Part shown: positions 46,901 to 52,890 of the stretch, one piece after another
Layout: each line of letters begins with the position of its first letter
Numbering within the stretch: position 1 is the stretch's first letter
From: Arion vulgaris
Taxonomy: Eukaryota; Mollusca; Gastropoda; Stylommatophora; Arionidae
Length of the DNA stretch: 64,000 nucleotides
Direction of reading: 5' to 3'
NCBI GenBank assembly: GCA_020796225.1
Contig: CM036765.1
Location: 7,389,082 to 7,453,081, forward strand
Program-made: the position numbers and the translations under genes
Notes under the pieces: model-generated
Database searches by the model: none
What the model was told of the DNA's origin: nothing
The model's input: only the letters and a program-made list of their open reading frames with translations

Positions 46901-49900
46901 TCTTGAACCCTTTGCCTCCCACTTCAATGCCTGCTTTCATATTCATTGATCATTTCTCCTCAAGGTGTGTCCAACATATCTCCATCTGTTCTTTCTTATA
47001 ACAGTTGTCACTAGTTTACCCAATATACATTGAGGTATAAAAAGGATTCTTTTACTTACTTTTTACACTTAACTTTGCATTCACTGTGCGTGCAATACAT
47101 CATATGTGTATGGTAGATTATTTCTACTCAATATTACAACTTTCGACTTAAAATTGTTGTTTTCAAAAGTAAATTTTGGGATCTCTGTGGCGTAGAGGTT
47201 AGGTGCTTGCCTCTTGTTTCAAAGGAAATGAGTGCACTCCCTCGTGGAGCCATGTTAATCCCTGATCTCATTGTATGTGATCGAAGTCCTAGTCCTATTG
47301 GAGACGGTTGATCATCTGTTGCTTAGATGTCAGTGAGATGTTTGGGTGTCTCAACAACAGGGCTAGTTGATAATTTACAGTATTTGCTTTTTGAACTCTA
47401 GCCTCTCTCTCTCTCTAATCTTTCATCTTCTATGAATATGCTTCCTAAATATTTGAATTCTTGCCATTGATTGATTGTGGTGCAACTGATATGGATGTTT
47501 AGTTTATTATGTTTTCTTCCTATATTCATTATTTCAGTTCTAGTGTTATTGATGTTCATGTCATGATTTATACAATTTTAGTTCATGGTGTGAATAAGAT
47601 GTTGTAGGCCTTGTTCTTTTTGGTGTACTCGGCACTGATCATCTGTGAAAAGCAACCACTATTAACAAGTGTCATTCTTCTTCTTCTGCATTACCCGCTA
47701 TGAATTCAGGCATAGCCATGGCGTCTGGTGTGGCGCTTCTGACTGATTTTTGCGTGAAAGTCCGCTTACCGTTTTATTGGTTTCCTTGCTATACAGGCGG
47801 GCCTTCTCTGACTTCAGAGGTGCAAGTGTTATAATAAAGAGAGTATGGATATATGTTGAGCACACCCTGAGAAAAAATCATCACAAAAAACCACAAAGCA
47901 GGCATTGATGTTGGAAGCAAAAGGTTCAAGAAAGAAAGGACACTTATGAAATCCTTGAACAAACTTTACTGAGAGAGATAAAACATATTACTCTCAATTC
48001 TATAGAGGAGATTGAAAGAGTTGCTCCGGATAGAATGGTATGAAGAAATTGCTTGCAGGCCCTATGTTAACAGTTCACTTTTTCTGATCTGTTTCGCACC
48101 TTCTATCTTCTGTTATTGTTTGTCTGAGATCAAAGATTCCCAAAGTGGGTGGTAGCATACCCCCTCCCAGTGTGCGCTGAAGCCTTCTTGGGGGGTGATA
48201 GTGGGTTCAGAAGCAGTTGGGTGACGTTCAGGCAATTAGGGGTCGGTGGCTCCTTAACTCTTTCCACGCCCATTTATTTCCTCAATTTTTAAGCAGTTAA
48301 TTCAAGGAAGTAAAAAAAAATTAAAAAAATTACGATCCCAACTACTTATCAATAAATAAACATATATATATTATTATATACTAAATTGAAGAAAACTGGA
48401 CAACCTAACAGAATAACAAGGTTAAAAAGTACTATAAGTAAAACAGAAGAAGTAAAACTAGAAAGACTTCTTATAAGGGAAGCAACTCTATGGCGCAGTG
48501 TGCGGCTTAAAGCGTGCAACGGACTTCTGCCATGGCGCAGTGTGCGGCTTAAAGCGTGGAAAGAGTTAAAGAAGAAATGAAAAATATATATTTAAAAAAA
48601 AATTATTTTTGTGATTTTGCGATTGAATAATCATTTAAAATTTGAATTCTGCATTTTAATTCATATTATTCCCGTCTTAACGATCCATTTTTCCATCAAT
48701 TTTCTATTTCATGAATATATAATCATTTGAAAATTGACCATGTGTGACAGAAATATATAGTGTTGGCAAACTGTTATAATGGGGAGGGGGGATGTTACAA
48801 AGTTTATTATGTCATGCAAAGTGAGCGGTGGGCTGAATAGGTTTGGGAATCTTTGTCTTAGATAAATGGAACTCTTTACTTGTTACAATTTTTTCTGGAT
48901 GTATTATTATGTTTAATTTTGATATCTCATCTATCCTGTTTGTTATCATAACTATGATTTACTTACAAAATGGTATATTACTAATAAAAATATGTTTATA
49001 ATTAAGAAAACTGCAGCTGAAGTTGTACACACACACCTGCAGTGGGAAAATAGGACATAAATTTAATTCAGCCACAACCCATTTTTTAATTCGGTAGCTA
49101 ATCCTGTACTGGTAGTGAGCTCGATCACAAACCCAAGCGTACCTGGTTCAAACTCAGCAGTGGGTAAGTTTGGAATCAAATTCGTTTCCGCAGGATTTTT
49201 ACGAAAGGTAAAAATAGACCTTACTGTTCCGAAAGTAATGCAAAACTACTGAACGTATAAGTGGTACCTAGAAAATCAACGACTCTTGTACTGTTGTTGA
49301 TGTCTACTGTCCTGTAAAGGATATGCAATGATTTTCATTTTCAATCAATTAATGCCAAATCCATATTCACCTCTTCTGCTGATTACTTGGTTTATAAATT
49401 CTTAACTAAGTTTAGAAAATTAAACAACACAAACTTGACATGTTAACCCTTTACTCCGTAAATTTTTGGTTTATCTCCAGATGCATTTATACTGCAGTGT
49501 CAAATGAAGAGATCTTGTAGGAGACAGATTCATATCAAAATCTAATCAATCAAATAAGAAGCAGACAGTCAAGGTTTTTCAGACTTATAATTAGAAGGGG
49601 TAGTTTAAAACATTTGGTTACAACAGGCAAATTACAGGGAAGAGAGATAGAGGGAGACAAAGATCTGGATGGCTTGAAATCATGGTTTGGTGACGGAGTT
49701 GATGGATTGTACCAGAGACAGAGAGATGTGAACAGACATGACTGCCTACGCCAACAGGCACAGTACATGATTGATAATGAGTTAGCCAGTATACTTGCTT
49801 TGTGTCCTCATACAACATACTGATGTGAGCCAATATATCAGCTCAGAAGGGAGGGGTTAATAGGACTGGAAGCAATTAGTATGTGACTATGTGTAATTTG

Positions 49901-50872
49901 TGGAAAAATAACTTTTCTGGTTTAGTCTTCTATCGAGATTTATAATAAACATGTAGATAAGTTGATTTAACATTACAGTGGTTGAAATCTCTAAGGGAGG
50001 AGAGTGGGGGAGGGGGGGGAGGTAAATTTGTGATATGCCCCAAATATTTTTTTAGGAAATAGGTCAATAGGTCATAGATCTGTCTGCACTTTGAACATAG
50101 AACTTGGAATTACAAAGTCTAAAGAAGAAGGATTGATTTCAAGTTTATTGTACCCGGTTACCCCCATAAGTTTTGGTCCTTCTCTAAGGAAATGACAAGA
50201 CACATTCCAAGAAGAATGTACAAAACATGATCTCCGAGTCCGTAGCTCTGGCAACATTCCTAGTTAGTAGTATATCATATATGTATTTCTAGTGATCTCA
50301 GGAAAAAAGCCACTCATGAACACAGAATGAAATGATCTGGATTCAAGCCCACCACATTAGAAACGCAATGCAAACGGCTTTACAACTGAGATCCCGGAAT
50401 TACAAAGTACAAAAGTGCAATAGTCCAGTGAAAACAAATACATGCAAAGTTTAGTATAAGTATAGAGCCTAATAGGGGAAAGATTGTTTGGTATTATTAC
50501 AATAATAATGGGAAACACTTAAGTGTAGTACGTTTCCGGCAATAACTTTATACGGACTACACATAATAATGTGTGTGACATATCTCATACAAATGATGGC
50601 TCTTTACAGAAGTCTTACTTCTTACTAAGTAAATTACTCTATTTCAAAGTTTGTGAGAAACGGTCAAAGTCCAAAATTAACTGTACACTTCGAAGTTTAT
50701 TATTACAACTTGAAAGTTACTCGTTTTGTTTAGCATTTCTTCGAAGAGCGGTCTGAAAAAAAAAATTGTTTACCTTCACTGTGTCCAGTGGGTGGCCAGC
50801 AATAACAGTACACATTCCCCCCACACCTCCAGCGATAAAATCTTTCGCTGCACTTGGCTTAGCTTTCGGCAT
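28890..50872 (-). CDS. SLC25A20: SLC25A20, mitochondrial carnitine/acylcarnitine carrier, complete 8-exon gene
   Basis: The product exchanges acylcarnitines for free carnitine across the inner mitochondrial membrane, feeding fatty-acid beta-oxidation. Eight exons (50774-50872, 45245-45337, 41072-41199, 40839-40929, 35289-35485, 33679-33788, 31632-31756, 28890-28952) join in phase with GT-AG introns to 906 nt, that is 301 residues plus stop, the same length as the human protein. The three carrier signatures are present: PLDTVK (exon 1), PGERIK (exon 4) and [11 protein letters not shown] (exon 6). Other conserved blocks are [29 protein letters not shown] and [14 protein letters not shown]. The start is the ATG of [12 protein letters not shown]; a further in-frame ATG lies 63 nt upstream but would add a tail foreign to the family. 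Introns 1, 2 and 4 (5.4, 4.0 and 5.4 kb) are swollen by transposons; intron 3 is only 142 bp. The assignment is by recalled family similarity, not by a database search. Confidence 0.96.
29090..29890. repeat. 31-bp minisatellite and its degenerate arm, in SLC25A20 intron 7
   Basis: 29661-29886 has regular 31-bp units (GAGAGATACATGACGAGGAG, AGGATACAGTG). 29090-29650 carries diverged relatives (GACATGATGATGACATGGTA, CAGTGGAG). Since 31 is not a multiple of three, all minus frames stay open (up to 200 codons); not a gene. Confidence 0.9.
30130..30490 (+). mobile_element. LINE C terminus, intron 7 of SLC25A20
   Basis: [15 protein letters not shown], a RKIKYF block, [14 protein letters not shown] and [20 protein letters not shown]. 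Confidence 0.75.
30588..30852 (+). mobile_element. Repeat F in SLC25A20 intron 7
   Basis: CGCCTGTGTGGTGCCGGGCC start. Flanks AATCAGCAC and AATCGGCAC suggest a 9-bp duplication. Body GTTGCATGAGGTGACTCATG. Confidence 0.82.
31015..31405 (+). mobile_element. RTE-like LINE C terminus, intron 7 of SLC25A20
   Basis: [40 protein letters not shown] and [20 protein letters not shown], with a frameshift near 31220. Confidence 0.85.
31632..31756 (-). CDS. SLC25A20: SLC25A20 exon 7 (125 nt)
   Basis: The acceptor is TTTTACTTAG and the donor AACGCA|GTAAGT. It encodes [20 protein letters not shown], then [20 protein letters not shown] and NA, the third matrix loop into helix 6. It ends in phase 0. Confidence 0.95.
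31965..32036 (-). mobile_element. SINE-A fragment
   Basis: TTAACCACAGTAAACGAGGG, ATTTTCTAGGCACCACTTAT and GTTCAGTAGTTTGCCATT only. Confidence 0.7.
32045..32290 (-). mobile_element. RTE-like LINE 3' fragment
   Basis: ATCACCATCAAATAGTTTGT, CCTGAGCAGAACCTTGCCAC, GTCTTCTAGAACCCTTCATG. Confidence 0.75.
32292..32965 (-). mobile_element. RTE-like LINE C terminus split by TTAA MITE
   Basis: The minus frame gives [20 protein letters not shown], then [20 protein letters not shown]. The MITE occupies 32332-32585. Confidence 0.85.
32332..32585. mobile_element. TTAA MITE type 2, second copy, nested in LINE 3' end
   Basis: It starts TTAA-CTCTTTCCACGC and ends AAAGCGTCTAAAGAG-TTAA. The body is similar to 48254-48569, including the CAGTGTGCGGCT repeats. 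The interrupted LINE reads GCCACT-TTAA-CAGTCC, and intact LINE copies have GCCACTCTAACAGTCC (27520-27540), so the target is defined. Confidence 0.82.
33030..33500 (-). mobile_element. RTE-like LINE C terminus
   Basis: CACACTGCTACAGGGTTGTT, GCCCAGTGTCGTGGTTTTCT, CAGGATTCTGCTATGCCATC, ATTCTTATTAAGTGGCCAAA. Family of 1655 and 45000. Confidence 0.8.
33679..33788 (-). CDS. SLC25A20: SLC25A20 exon 6 (110 nt)
   Basis: The acceptor is TTATTTTCTAG and the donor AACTG|GTTAGT. It encodes [20 protein letters not shown], then [16 protein letters not shown]: helix 5 and the third carrier signature PPDVLK. It ends one base into a codon. Confidence 0.95.
34150..34640 (-). mobile_element. LINE C-terminal fragment, intron 5 of SLC25A20
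   Basis: [20 protein letters not shown] and [12 protein letters not shown] on the minus strand: the F-x-N-x-C-L-R-R-I-L LINE motif. Confidence 0.75.
34680..34932 (+). mobile_element. LINE RT-thumb fragment, intron 5 of SLC25A20
   Basis: [20 protein letters not shown] and [20 protein letters not shown], the F-x-Y-L-G LINE motif degraded. Repeat F follows. Confidence 0.7.
34945..35209 (+). mobile_element. Repeat F in SLC25A20 intron 5, 9-bp duplication
   Basis: ATAAATATT stands at 34936-34944 and 35210-35218. It starts CGCCTGTGTGGTGCCAGGG and ends in (GAA)n. This copy defines the unit as about 265 bp, and the tail and duplication mark it as a retroposon. Confidence 0.9.
35289..35485 (-). CDS. 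SLC25A20: SLC25A20 exon 5 (197 nt)
   Basis: The acceptor is CTATTTTTCAG and the donor CATGA|GTAAGT. It encodes [20 protein letters not shown], then a region with [20 protein letters not shown] and [19 protein letters not shown]. This is the second matrix loop plus helix 4. It ends two bases into an Asp codon completed by exon 6. Confidence 0.95.
35815..36250 (-). mobile_element. SINE-E in SLC25A20 intron 4
   Basis: ATCATCATTGCACTTTGGTG, CAGCCCGCTCTTCTCTATTC, GGAACTTGATTTCATCTACA and CTCTACACCACAGAGACTCT. Confidence 0.78.
36290..39215 (+). mobile_element. RTE-like LINE with endonuclease and reverse transcriptase, decayed
   Basis: Lies in SLC25A20 intron 4, antisense to that gene. Order: AP endonuclease remnants ([30 protein letters not shown]; 36340-36740), reverse transcriptase ([60 protein letters not shown] with motif A Asp, [20 protein letters not shown] motif C; 37430-38220 then [13 protein letters not shown] from 38389), then the C-terminal region ([41 protein letters not shown]; 38690-39210). 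Several frameshifts and stops separate the blocks. The style is that of the abundant 'craniofacial development protein 2-like' RTE-type ORFs. It is 5'-truncated or cut at about 36290, and a 160-bp insert interrupts it at 38221. Confidence 0.9.
38221..38381 (-). mobile_element. LINE C2H2-tail fragment inserted in the reverse transcriptase of a sibling LINE
   Basis: CTGACGAT occurs at 38213-38220 and again at 38382-38389, flanking the insert. Removing the insert joins FADD to AAVVAH in frame, which is motif C. On the minus strand the insert (with the adjoining bases) encodes [20 protein letters not shown], the C2H2 finger (CxxC...HxxxH) that closes this LINE family's ORF. It is therefore a 5'-truncated 3' end of a sister element. 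Confidence 0.8.
39240..39520 (+). mobile_element. RNase H domain remnant of another LINE
   Basis: [20 protein letters not shown], then after frameshifts EAIAAALH and [10 protein letters not shown], match the RNase HI pattern (D in the first strand, E in the helix, D in SDSQ). This type accompanies I/Nimb-like LINEs rather than the RTE-like LINE just before it. It is decayed. Confidence 0.65.
39600..39700 (-). mobile_element. LINE 3' fragment homologous to the 52-bp unit at 60948-61150
   Basis: The minus strand reads AACCAATCCACATCAACAGT, then TTGGATTGAAGATTGGAGT and GCCAGAAAAGAAC, collinear with the tandem unit at 61.0 kb. It is a single copy here. Confidence 0.55.
40306..40548 (+). mobile_element. 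Repeat F relative with tRNA-like head
   Basis: TTGCCCGAGTGGTTACCGGG, then GGTAAAGAATACAACCACTG and TGTTGTAAGAGGCGACTAAG. The diverged 3' half ends TGCAAAGAAGA. Confidence 0.65.
40565..40812 (-). mobile_element. SINE-D in SLC25A20 intron 4
   Basis: GAAGGATTGACTTCATTGCA, the complemented body AACAATCCTAGGGATCTCTG and B-box region CAGATTCAAACCCACAACC. It ends 27 bp before exon 4. Confidence 0.82.
40839..40929 (-). CDS. SLC25A20: SLC25A20 exon 4 (91 nt)
   Basis: The acceptor is CTGTTTGCAG and the donor TTACAG|GTATGT. It encodes [19 protein letters not shown] followed by [11 protein letters not shown], that is helix 3 and the second carrier signature PGERIK. The first base completes the exon 3 codon, and the exon ends in phase 0. 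Only 142 bp separates it from exon 3. Confidence 0.95.
41072..41199 (-). CDS. SLC25A20: SLC25A20 exon 3 (128 nt)
   Basis: The acceptor is TTCAACAG and the donor CTCAC|GTAAGT. It encodes [18 protein letters not shown] through [12 protein letters not shown], covering transmembrane helix 2 and the following loop. It ends two bases into a codon, which exon 4 completes to Thr. Confidence 0.95.
41290..41710 (+). mobile_element. LINE C-terminal fragment, intron 2 of SLC25A20
   Basis: [40 protein letters not shown] and an R-G-R-Q-K-K motif, with a GATGATGATGAT tail. Confidence 0.85.
41722..41880 (-). mobile_element. PLE 3'-end fragment
   Basis: AATTTTACAAAGTACAAAAAC, then GCGACGTTTTGACCAAAAGG and CCTTTATCAAGTAAAGGATA match the PLE end at 24970-25145. 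It abuts a LINE fragment (41290-41705). Confidence 0.65.
42060..42440 (-). mobile_element. LINE C-terminal fragment
   Basis: TACTGTTTTGCCTCACAACA, TTTGTGTGCGCTTCACAAAC, TCTGTTGGTAATCTGTTTAT. Same family as 3117-3560. Confidence 0.7.
42690..42925. repeat. Repeat H copy in SLC25A20 intron 2
   Basis: CTGATTGGCTCTTATAAGCC, ACCTACAAAATGGCATATTA, CTGCAGCTGAATTTGTATAT. Confidence 0.7.
43235..43478 (+). mobile_element. Repeat F in SLC25A20 intron 2
   Basis: TCAAAGAATAGTAGCACTGC, GGCATGTCATAAGAGGCGGC, TGTAGGTGCATAACTGGCAC, tail GAAGAAGAAGAAA. Confidence 0.85.
43625..44421 (-). mobile_element. 797-bp 5'-truncated LINE, nested, 12-bp duplication
   Basis: TTCAAATACTTA stands at 43613-43624 and 44422-44433. 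The 226-codon frame (44325-43645) runs from [20 protein letters not shown] through [17 protein letters not shown] and [20 protein letters not shown] to [20 protein letters not shown]. The 3' tail is a TAAGA repeat (TCTTATCTTATCTTA on plus). It looks recent, as the frame is uninterrupted. Confidence 0.93.
44502..44668 (-). mobile_element. 167-bp LINE 3' end, nested, 14-bp duplication
   Basis: TAAAAAAGCAAATA stands at 44488-44501 and 44669-44682. The minus strand encodes [39 protein letters not shown] and [11 protein letters not shown], a different LINE C terminus from its host. Tail TTAGTT repeats. Confidence 0.92.
45245..45337 (-). CDS. SLC25A20: SLC25A20 exon 2 (31 codons)
   Basis: The acceptor is TTTCCCACAG and the donor GAG|GTAAGA. 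It encodes [20 protein letters not shown] and onward to QTVRKE, the matrix loop after helix 1, including the carnitine-carrier hallmark LPGQPPM. It starts and ends in phase 0. Confidence 0.95.
45510..45985 (+). mobile_element. SINE-B interrupted by SINE-C
   Basis: CACAGTAGCGTAATTGTTAG, B box TCGGGTTCAAGTCCAC, body to ACCCAATATATC, SINE-C at 45750-45950, then GAGGTATAAAAGGGTTCC. Confidence 0.9.
45750..45950 (-). mobile_element. SINE-C nested in SINE-B
   Basis: The flanks TTGAGGCAT (45741-45749) and TCGAGGTAT (45951-45959) agree at 7 of 9. It interrupts the SINE-B tail between ACCCAATATATC and GAGGTATAAAAGGG. Confidence 0.85.
46457..46705 (-). mobile_element. SINE-A nested in SINE-B
   Basis: ATTACCTAATAT (46445-46456) and ATTACCCAATAT (46706-46717) flank it. 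It is full length with the complemented B box GAATTTGAACCAGG and the A-box end GCTTAAGCTACAGACACTCAC. Confidence 0.92.
46719..47017 (-). mobile_element. 5'-truncated LINE nested in SINE-B
   Basis: ACCCAATATA stands at 46709-46718 and 47018-47027. The left end is an (AAT)n-like tail. The body GGGCCTGCAAGCAATTTCTC matches 11090-11290 and 23060-23260. Confidence 0.9.
47175..47325 (+). mobile_element. SINE-E, 5' part
   Basis: GGGATCTCTGTGGCGTAGAG then GTTAGGTGCTTGCCTC, TAATCCCTGATCTCATTGTA and CTAGTCCTATTGGAGACGG. Confidence 0.75.
47330..47665 (-). mobile_element. RTE-like LINE 3' fragment
   Basis: GTCAGTGAGATGTTTGGGTG, CTTCCTAAATATTTGAATTC, TTGTGGTGCAACTGATATGG, CTGATCATCTGTGAAAAGCA. Same region as 56850-57190. 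Confidence 0.75.
48131..48855. mobile_element. hAT-like nonautonomous element, single-unit copy
   Basis: Both ends share CAAAGATTCCCAAA (left direct, right complemented). The flanks TCTGAGAT (48123-48130) and TCTTAGAT (48856-48863) form an 8-bp duplication with one mismatch. The body matches 59110 onward. A TTAA MITE (48254-48569) is inserted in it. Confidence 0.78.
48254..48569. mobile_element. TTAA MITE type 2 (CTCTTTCCACGC termini) nested in hAT-like element
   Basis: It reads TTAA-CTCTTTCCACGC on the left and GCGTGGAAAGAG-TTAA on the right, perfect 12-bp inverted repeats. The homologous hAT-like copy has the unoccupied site CTCCTTAAAGAAGAAA (TTAA at 59227-59230). It contains two direct copies of TGGCGCAGTGTGCGGCTTAA. 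The target and short termini fit piggyBac-type mobilisation. Confidence 0.85.
48955..49111. repeat. Repeat H, 3' half
   Basis: ATTTACTTACAAAATGGTAT, GCAGCTGAAGTTGTACACAC, CCTGCAGTGGGAAAATAGGA. It ends where SINE-A starts. Confidence 0.65.
49112..49348 (+). mobile_element. SINE-A
   Basis: GGTAGTGAGCTCGATCACAA, B box ACCTGGTTCAAACTC, body GGAATCAAATTCGTTTCCGC and end TGTAAAGGATATGCAATGAT. Confidence 0.88.
49443..49860. mobile_element. Possible TTAA element enclosing a LINE fragment
   Basis: TTAACCCTTTACTCCG at 49443 and CAGAAGGGAGGGG-TTAA ending at 49860 look like CCC-starting piggyBac-type ends, but the inverted repeat is poor. Between them, 49500-49840 is a plus-strand LINE 3' fragment. It may be coincidence. 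Confidence 0.35.
49500..49842 (+). mobile_element. LINE 3' fragment
   Basis: [23 protein letters not shown] reading, then [20 protein letters not shown]: same family as 41290-41710, at a later stage of decay. Confidence 0.6.
50110..50400 (-). mobile_element. SINE-D in SLC25A20 intron 1
   Basis: GAAGAAGGATTGATTTCAAG, GCAACATTCCTAGTTAG and GGATTCAAGCCCACCAC with AACGGCTTTACAACTGAG. Confidence 0.78.
50774..50872 (-). CDS. SLC25A20: SLC25A20 exon 1 (33 codons)
   Basis: Encodes the matrix-side N terminus and first transmembrane helix ([20 protein letters not shown]) and ends at the first carrier signature PLDTVK. The donor reads AAG|GTAAAC and the exon ends in phase 0. Upstream, the frame stays open to 50935 with another ATG, but family comparison favours the ATG at 50872. 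Confidence 0.94.
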
Positions 50873-51009
50873 GTTGTCTGCTGTGAATACTACGACCAAA
50901 TGCTCATTGTACTTCGACGACGGAAGTGAATACACAAGAACAGTAACCCATCCGACTTTAACTATTTCTTAAAGAGAGTAATGTTTCTTGGTAGAATTCA
51001 AGTTTACAT

Positions 51010-51415
51010 TTAAAGGGATTGATTGATATGACCATCATCATTGCACTTCCGTGAGTAACCATGTACTGTAACCTCTGAATGGCCCTTCCGCATTCCGCCA
51101 TTGCTGGCCAGATTTTTCCTATAGGACTAGGAACTCGATCTCATTTACACTTTTTTTTTACCGATCCAGAAACACTTGTGCTTTCAGCTCTTCGGCTCGG
51201 TGCCATGGACATCGTAACCCTTCGGTTCGGTGCAACGAACACCGTAAATCTCGAGAACCTGTGGCTTTTCTGCCAATCCGTGGAATTGAACCCGCACTCA
51301 CATAGTACTTGTCACCCGTCGTCCAACACGCTACGAACACGCTGGACAGGTGGGCGTCTCACCTAAACAGGAATCTCGGGAAAAATATCCAGATGGCTCC
51401 ACGAGGAAGCGAACC
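51010..51415 (-). mobile_element. SINE-E interrupted by SINE-C
   Basis: ATATGACCATCATCATTGCA, GGACTAGGAACTCGATCTCA, the SINE-C insert, then GGAATCTCGGGAAAAATATC and GGAAGCGAACC. Confidence 0.8.
51149..51357 (-). mobile_element. SINE-C nested in SINE-E
   Basis: The flanks TCTCATTTACAC and TCTCACCTAAAC agree at 9 of 12. The body has GCTTTCAGCTCTTCGGCTCG and the complemented B box GAATTGAACCCGCACT. The interrupted SINE-E resumes with AGGAATCTCGGGAAAAATATC. Confidence 0.85.
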
Positions 51416-51429
51416 TTTTACCTTGTGTT

Positions 51430-52220
51430 CAGGAGGAAACAAACAGCACATGAATAAGCTGCAAGCACCTGCATGCAAGGTGGTATTTCTCACAGACTCA
51501 CTGTCAGCTATACAAGCCGTGGAGGCTAAATCCGCTGACAGCACAATACAAAACTTAAAAAGAGAACTTGCTCAGCTTTCAGAAAAGGCAGAAATTCACC
51601 TGCAGTGGATTCCATCTCTGTGGCATTGCAGGCAATGAGAGTTCCGATGCCTTAGCTAAGGAGGGCAGTGTCAAAGAACAAATTTACCAACCCGTTTTTT
51701 CAAGAGGTCAAAACCCTCATACAGAGAAAATCTGCAATAGACTGGAAGAAAAACACTGGATACGATTATGGGAAAGACTCCCTCAGAGACCTAAGCAGAA
51801 CAGACCAGGTAATTATATTTCGACTAATCACCGGACACTGCAGACTCAACAAACACTTATTTCGACTAGGAATAAGTCAACCACCTCTCTGCCAGTGTCA
51901 GCAGGCGGAACAAACACCAGAGCATGTCATGCAAGACTGTCCTCTCCTGGGGGAGCTGAGAAGCAACATGTGGCCACACCCATTCGACCTGAAAACTAAG
52001 CTATGGGAAAACCTGACAAACATGAAGCTGACTGCGCAGTTGGTGGTCCACAGTAAATTAAGCGCATGACCAGAGATCGCTGAAGAATATGAAGAAGATC
52101 GTCCCCTGCCTCGTGTTCCAGGAGCCATGCCTTTCATTACCTTTCTCTCCAGATCGCTGTAGGAGAAACTTGCACAACACTTTTTCTTAATTGTTTACTG
52201 TAATAATAAAATATATTTCA
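51430..52220 (+). mobile_element. I/Nimb-like LINE, 5'-truncated, RNase H and C-terminal zinc region
   Basis: VVFLTDSLSAIQAVEAKSAD carries the RNase H DS motif. After a frameshift near 51610, LCGIAGNESSDALAKEGSVK follows as the closing GNE-AD motif. Then TDQVIIFRLITGHCRLNKHL and CQCQQAEQTPEHVMQDCPLL form the usual C-terminal CCHC-like tail (C-C...H...C) of I-clade ORF2. The coding part ends near 52068. AATAAA at about 52205 may be its own polyadenylation signal. The RNase H frame begins within a SINE-E flank, so the 5' end is truncated. Confidence 0.85.
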
Positions 52221-52735
52221 CTTCTTCTTCTCTTTCTCTGTTAACGAATACTATCATCTTTGTTTTGTGTTCGCTCGCTGCCCGTTATGAATTCAGGCAT
52301 AGTCTTGGCGCATAATTTGACACATCTTGCTGATTTTTGTGGAAAGGTTTACTGTCCTCATCAGTGCCTGAGGTGAACCTTGCGGCTAAGAATAAAGAAG
52401 AATTATGTGCATTTGTTTCCATCCTAAGCGCCAAACACCTCACAGACTAGAGAGAGAGAGAGAGAGAGTTTGTTCTACATTTAAAATTTAATATTTTGAC
52501 AGTTAATTATATGTGGCTAATTATGTATGCCTGGTAATCTAAGAATTCATCAGGATATAGTACCTTAGTGATGTTAAACTTGACGTAAAGTTATCCTGTG
52601 TTTAAAGTGCTAAAGAAATCAATAAAGACAAAGACATTTACGTTAATAATTTCTATTTATTTGCTGTATCATTACCAAAGACAGAAGATAGTTTGATCTT
52701 AGTCTACCAACCGTCAATATACAATACACAATAGT
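52220..52735. other. Unannotated stretch
   Basis: CTGCCCGTTATGAATTCAGG at about 52277 recurs near 47696 and 35577 (complement-side variants), so part is an unnamed repeat. GA run at 52449-52466. No gene seen. Confidence 0.5.
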
Positions 52736-52800
52736 TGTTTCGTTGAAATGTTGTTGTATCTTTTTTTTGGTACTTAGTAAAACTACTTTACTTTGTTTTA
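52735..52800 (+). mobile_element. PLE terminus in opposite orientation to the adjoining PLE
   Basis: TTCGTTGAAATGTTGTTG and AAAACTACTTTACTTTGTTT resemble the plus-oriented PLE end at 25250-25310. It meets the minus-oriented PLE tail to tail at about 52800. Confidence 0.45.
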
Positions 52801-52852
52801 GTGAAACATGTTACAAACAAAGTACTATAGTTTTACAAAACACAGAAACAGT

Positions 52853-52890
52853 GACGATAAACAGCAACGTTTCGACCAACAAGGCCTTTA
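52853..52890 (-). ncRNA. Hammerhead-like motif in the PLE terminal region (probably degenerate)
   Basis: The minus strand reads TTGATAAAGGCCTTG then TTGGTCGAAACGTTGCTG. Penelope-like elements carry hammerhead ribozymes with core CUGANGA, stem II, GAAAC. Here stem II (AGGCC/GGUC) and GAAAC are present, but the core reads UUGAUAA, changing C3 and G8. The same motif recurs at 16976-16999, 25062-25080, 25234-25262, 41758-41782 and, weaker, near 3920. Cleavage activity is doubtful. Confidence 0.5.

Larger units (their letters stand above)
46253..47062 (+). mobile_element. SINE-B interrupted twice (SINE-A and LINE)
   Basis: CATAGTAGCATAGTTGTTAG head and B box GTGTTCAATTCCAC. The body runs to ATTACCTAATAT, then SINE-A (46457-46705), a short piece ATTACCCAATATA, a LINE (46719-47017), and the end ACCCAATATACATTGAGG with TATAAAAAGG. 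Confidence 0.92.
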
